A DNA stretch of 64,000 nucleotides, taken from contig NC_052044.1 in NCBI RefSeq assembly GCF_015832195.1, positions 1,937,147-2,001,146 of the forward strand. The letters run 5' to 3'. The notes beneath the pieces were generated by a model. The model saw only the letters and a program-made list of their open reading frames with translations. It was not told the origin of the DNA and searched no databases. This DNA comes from Motacilla alba alba. Taxonomy: Eukaryota; Chordata; Aves; Passeriformes; Motacillidae. Made by a program: the position numbers and the translations under genes. Positions within the stretch are counted from its first letter, which is position 1. Each line of letters opens with the position of its first letter. Below, piece by piece: positions 63,616 to 64,000 of the stretch.

Positions 63616-64000
63616 CCACTCTGGGGGCTGAGAGCTCGGACTGGGGTGTTGCCCAGCTTTGGGCAGGGGGCACCTCGTTCATTTGGGAATGAAACCTTCA
63701 GGTTTGGGGGGATTGGGAATGAAACCTTGAGGTTAGGGTGAATTTGGGCACTGCTGTTGGAACTGGGAGCTGTTCCCAAGCTCTGTGCAGTGGGACAGCT
63801 CCACCTCATTAATTAGGAAATTAAACCTTCGGCTGGCTCATTAAGGCACCCAGAGCACAGCTCTGGAGCTGGGGGGGTTCCTGGCTGCCTCAGGGGTCTC
63901 CGGGAGGTTTCCCCACGTCTGGCTCCGTCTCCCCCCTGGGAAAACGGCCCCAAAGCCCCCCAGGGACCAGCAGAGCCACCCTGGGGTGCTCCAGGCTCTC

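Larger units (their letters stand above)
53980..64000. repeat. Second copy of the 10-kb duplicated segment
   Basis: Base-for-base equivalent of 42,531-52,511, from the gap edge to the end of the window. Its left edge coincides exactly with the gap. Everything described for copy 1 recurs, including conserved-looking elements at 55,118-55,387, 60,148-60,598 and 62,004-62,313. Small differences include an extra TTTTGG near 56,011, a 25-base insertion near 54,212-54,238 and tandem-repeat copy-number changes. Confidence 0.97.

Overview
The window looks like a bird microchromosome segment at the 5' end of the HOXC cluster. The evidence is one Hox gene (HOXC12), the ATP synthase c-subunit gene ATP5MC2, the first coding exon of the transcription factor ATF7, short introns, very high GC with CpG islands, and wall-to-wall minisatellites. 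Gene order and orientation match the vertebrate arrangement around human 12q13 as I know it: HOXC genes on one strand, then ATP5MC2 and ATF7 on the other. That it is a bird, perhaps a songbird, is an inference from composition and synteny. No species marker was found.

Layout. 1-3,060 is repeat-rich DNA downstream of HOXC12, on the side where HOXC11 should lie. 3,061-8,939 is HOXC12 on the minus strand: two intact exons around a 5-kb intron packed with tandem repeats. The last 3 kb of the array consists of many decayed copies of the gene's own exon-1 end plus splice donor. 8,955-10,900 is its repeat-rich upstream flank. 10,900-37,300 has no protein-coding exon that I can recognise. It is minisatellites of every unit length, broken by short non-repetitive AT-rich islands rich in homeodomain, octamer, RFX, CRE or C/EBP motifs that look like conserved regulatory elements. 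One 1,000-base sequencing gap lies at 14,726-15,725. HOXC13 and CALCOCO1, expected here from the vertebrate order, are not visible.

37,370-39,420 is ATP5MC2 on the plus strand: a CpG-island promoter, a probable 5'UTR exon, four coding exons and a poly(A) signal. It encodes a 128-residue precursor whose last 75 residues are the complete proton-carrying c subunit. 40,430-40,960 is a CpG-island promoter with a TCTCGCGAGA box and CCAAT boxes, probably that of ATF7. A non-coding exon ends at 40,653, and the first coding exon is at 49,448-49,495.

42,531-52,511 is repeated almost base for base at 53,980-64,000, directly after a second 1,000-base gap, including the ATF7 coding exon. The gap placement and the small differences point to two unmerged contig ends or haplotypes in the assembly rather than a real tandem duplication.

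The genes do not form a pathway: HOXC12 is a posterior patterning factor, ATP5MC2 is mitochondrial, and ATF7 is a stress and cAMP-response family factor. Their shared feature is chromosomal neighbourhood. The non-coding islands between them are candidates for long-range HOXC regulation.
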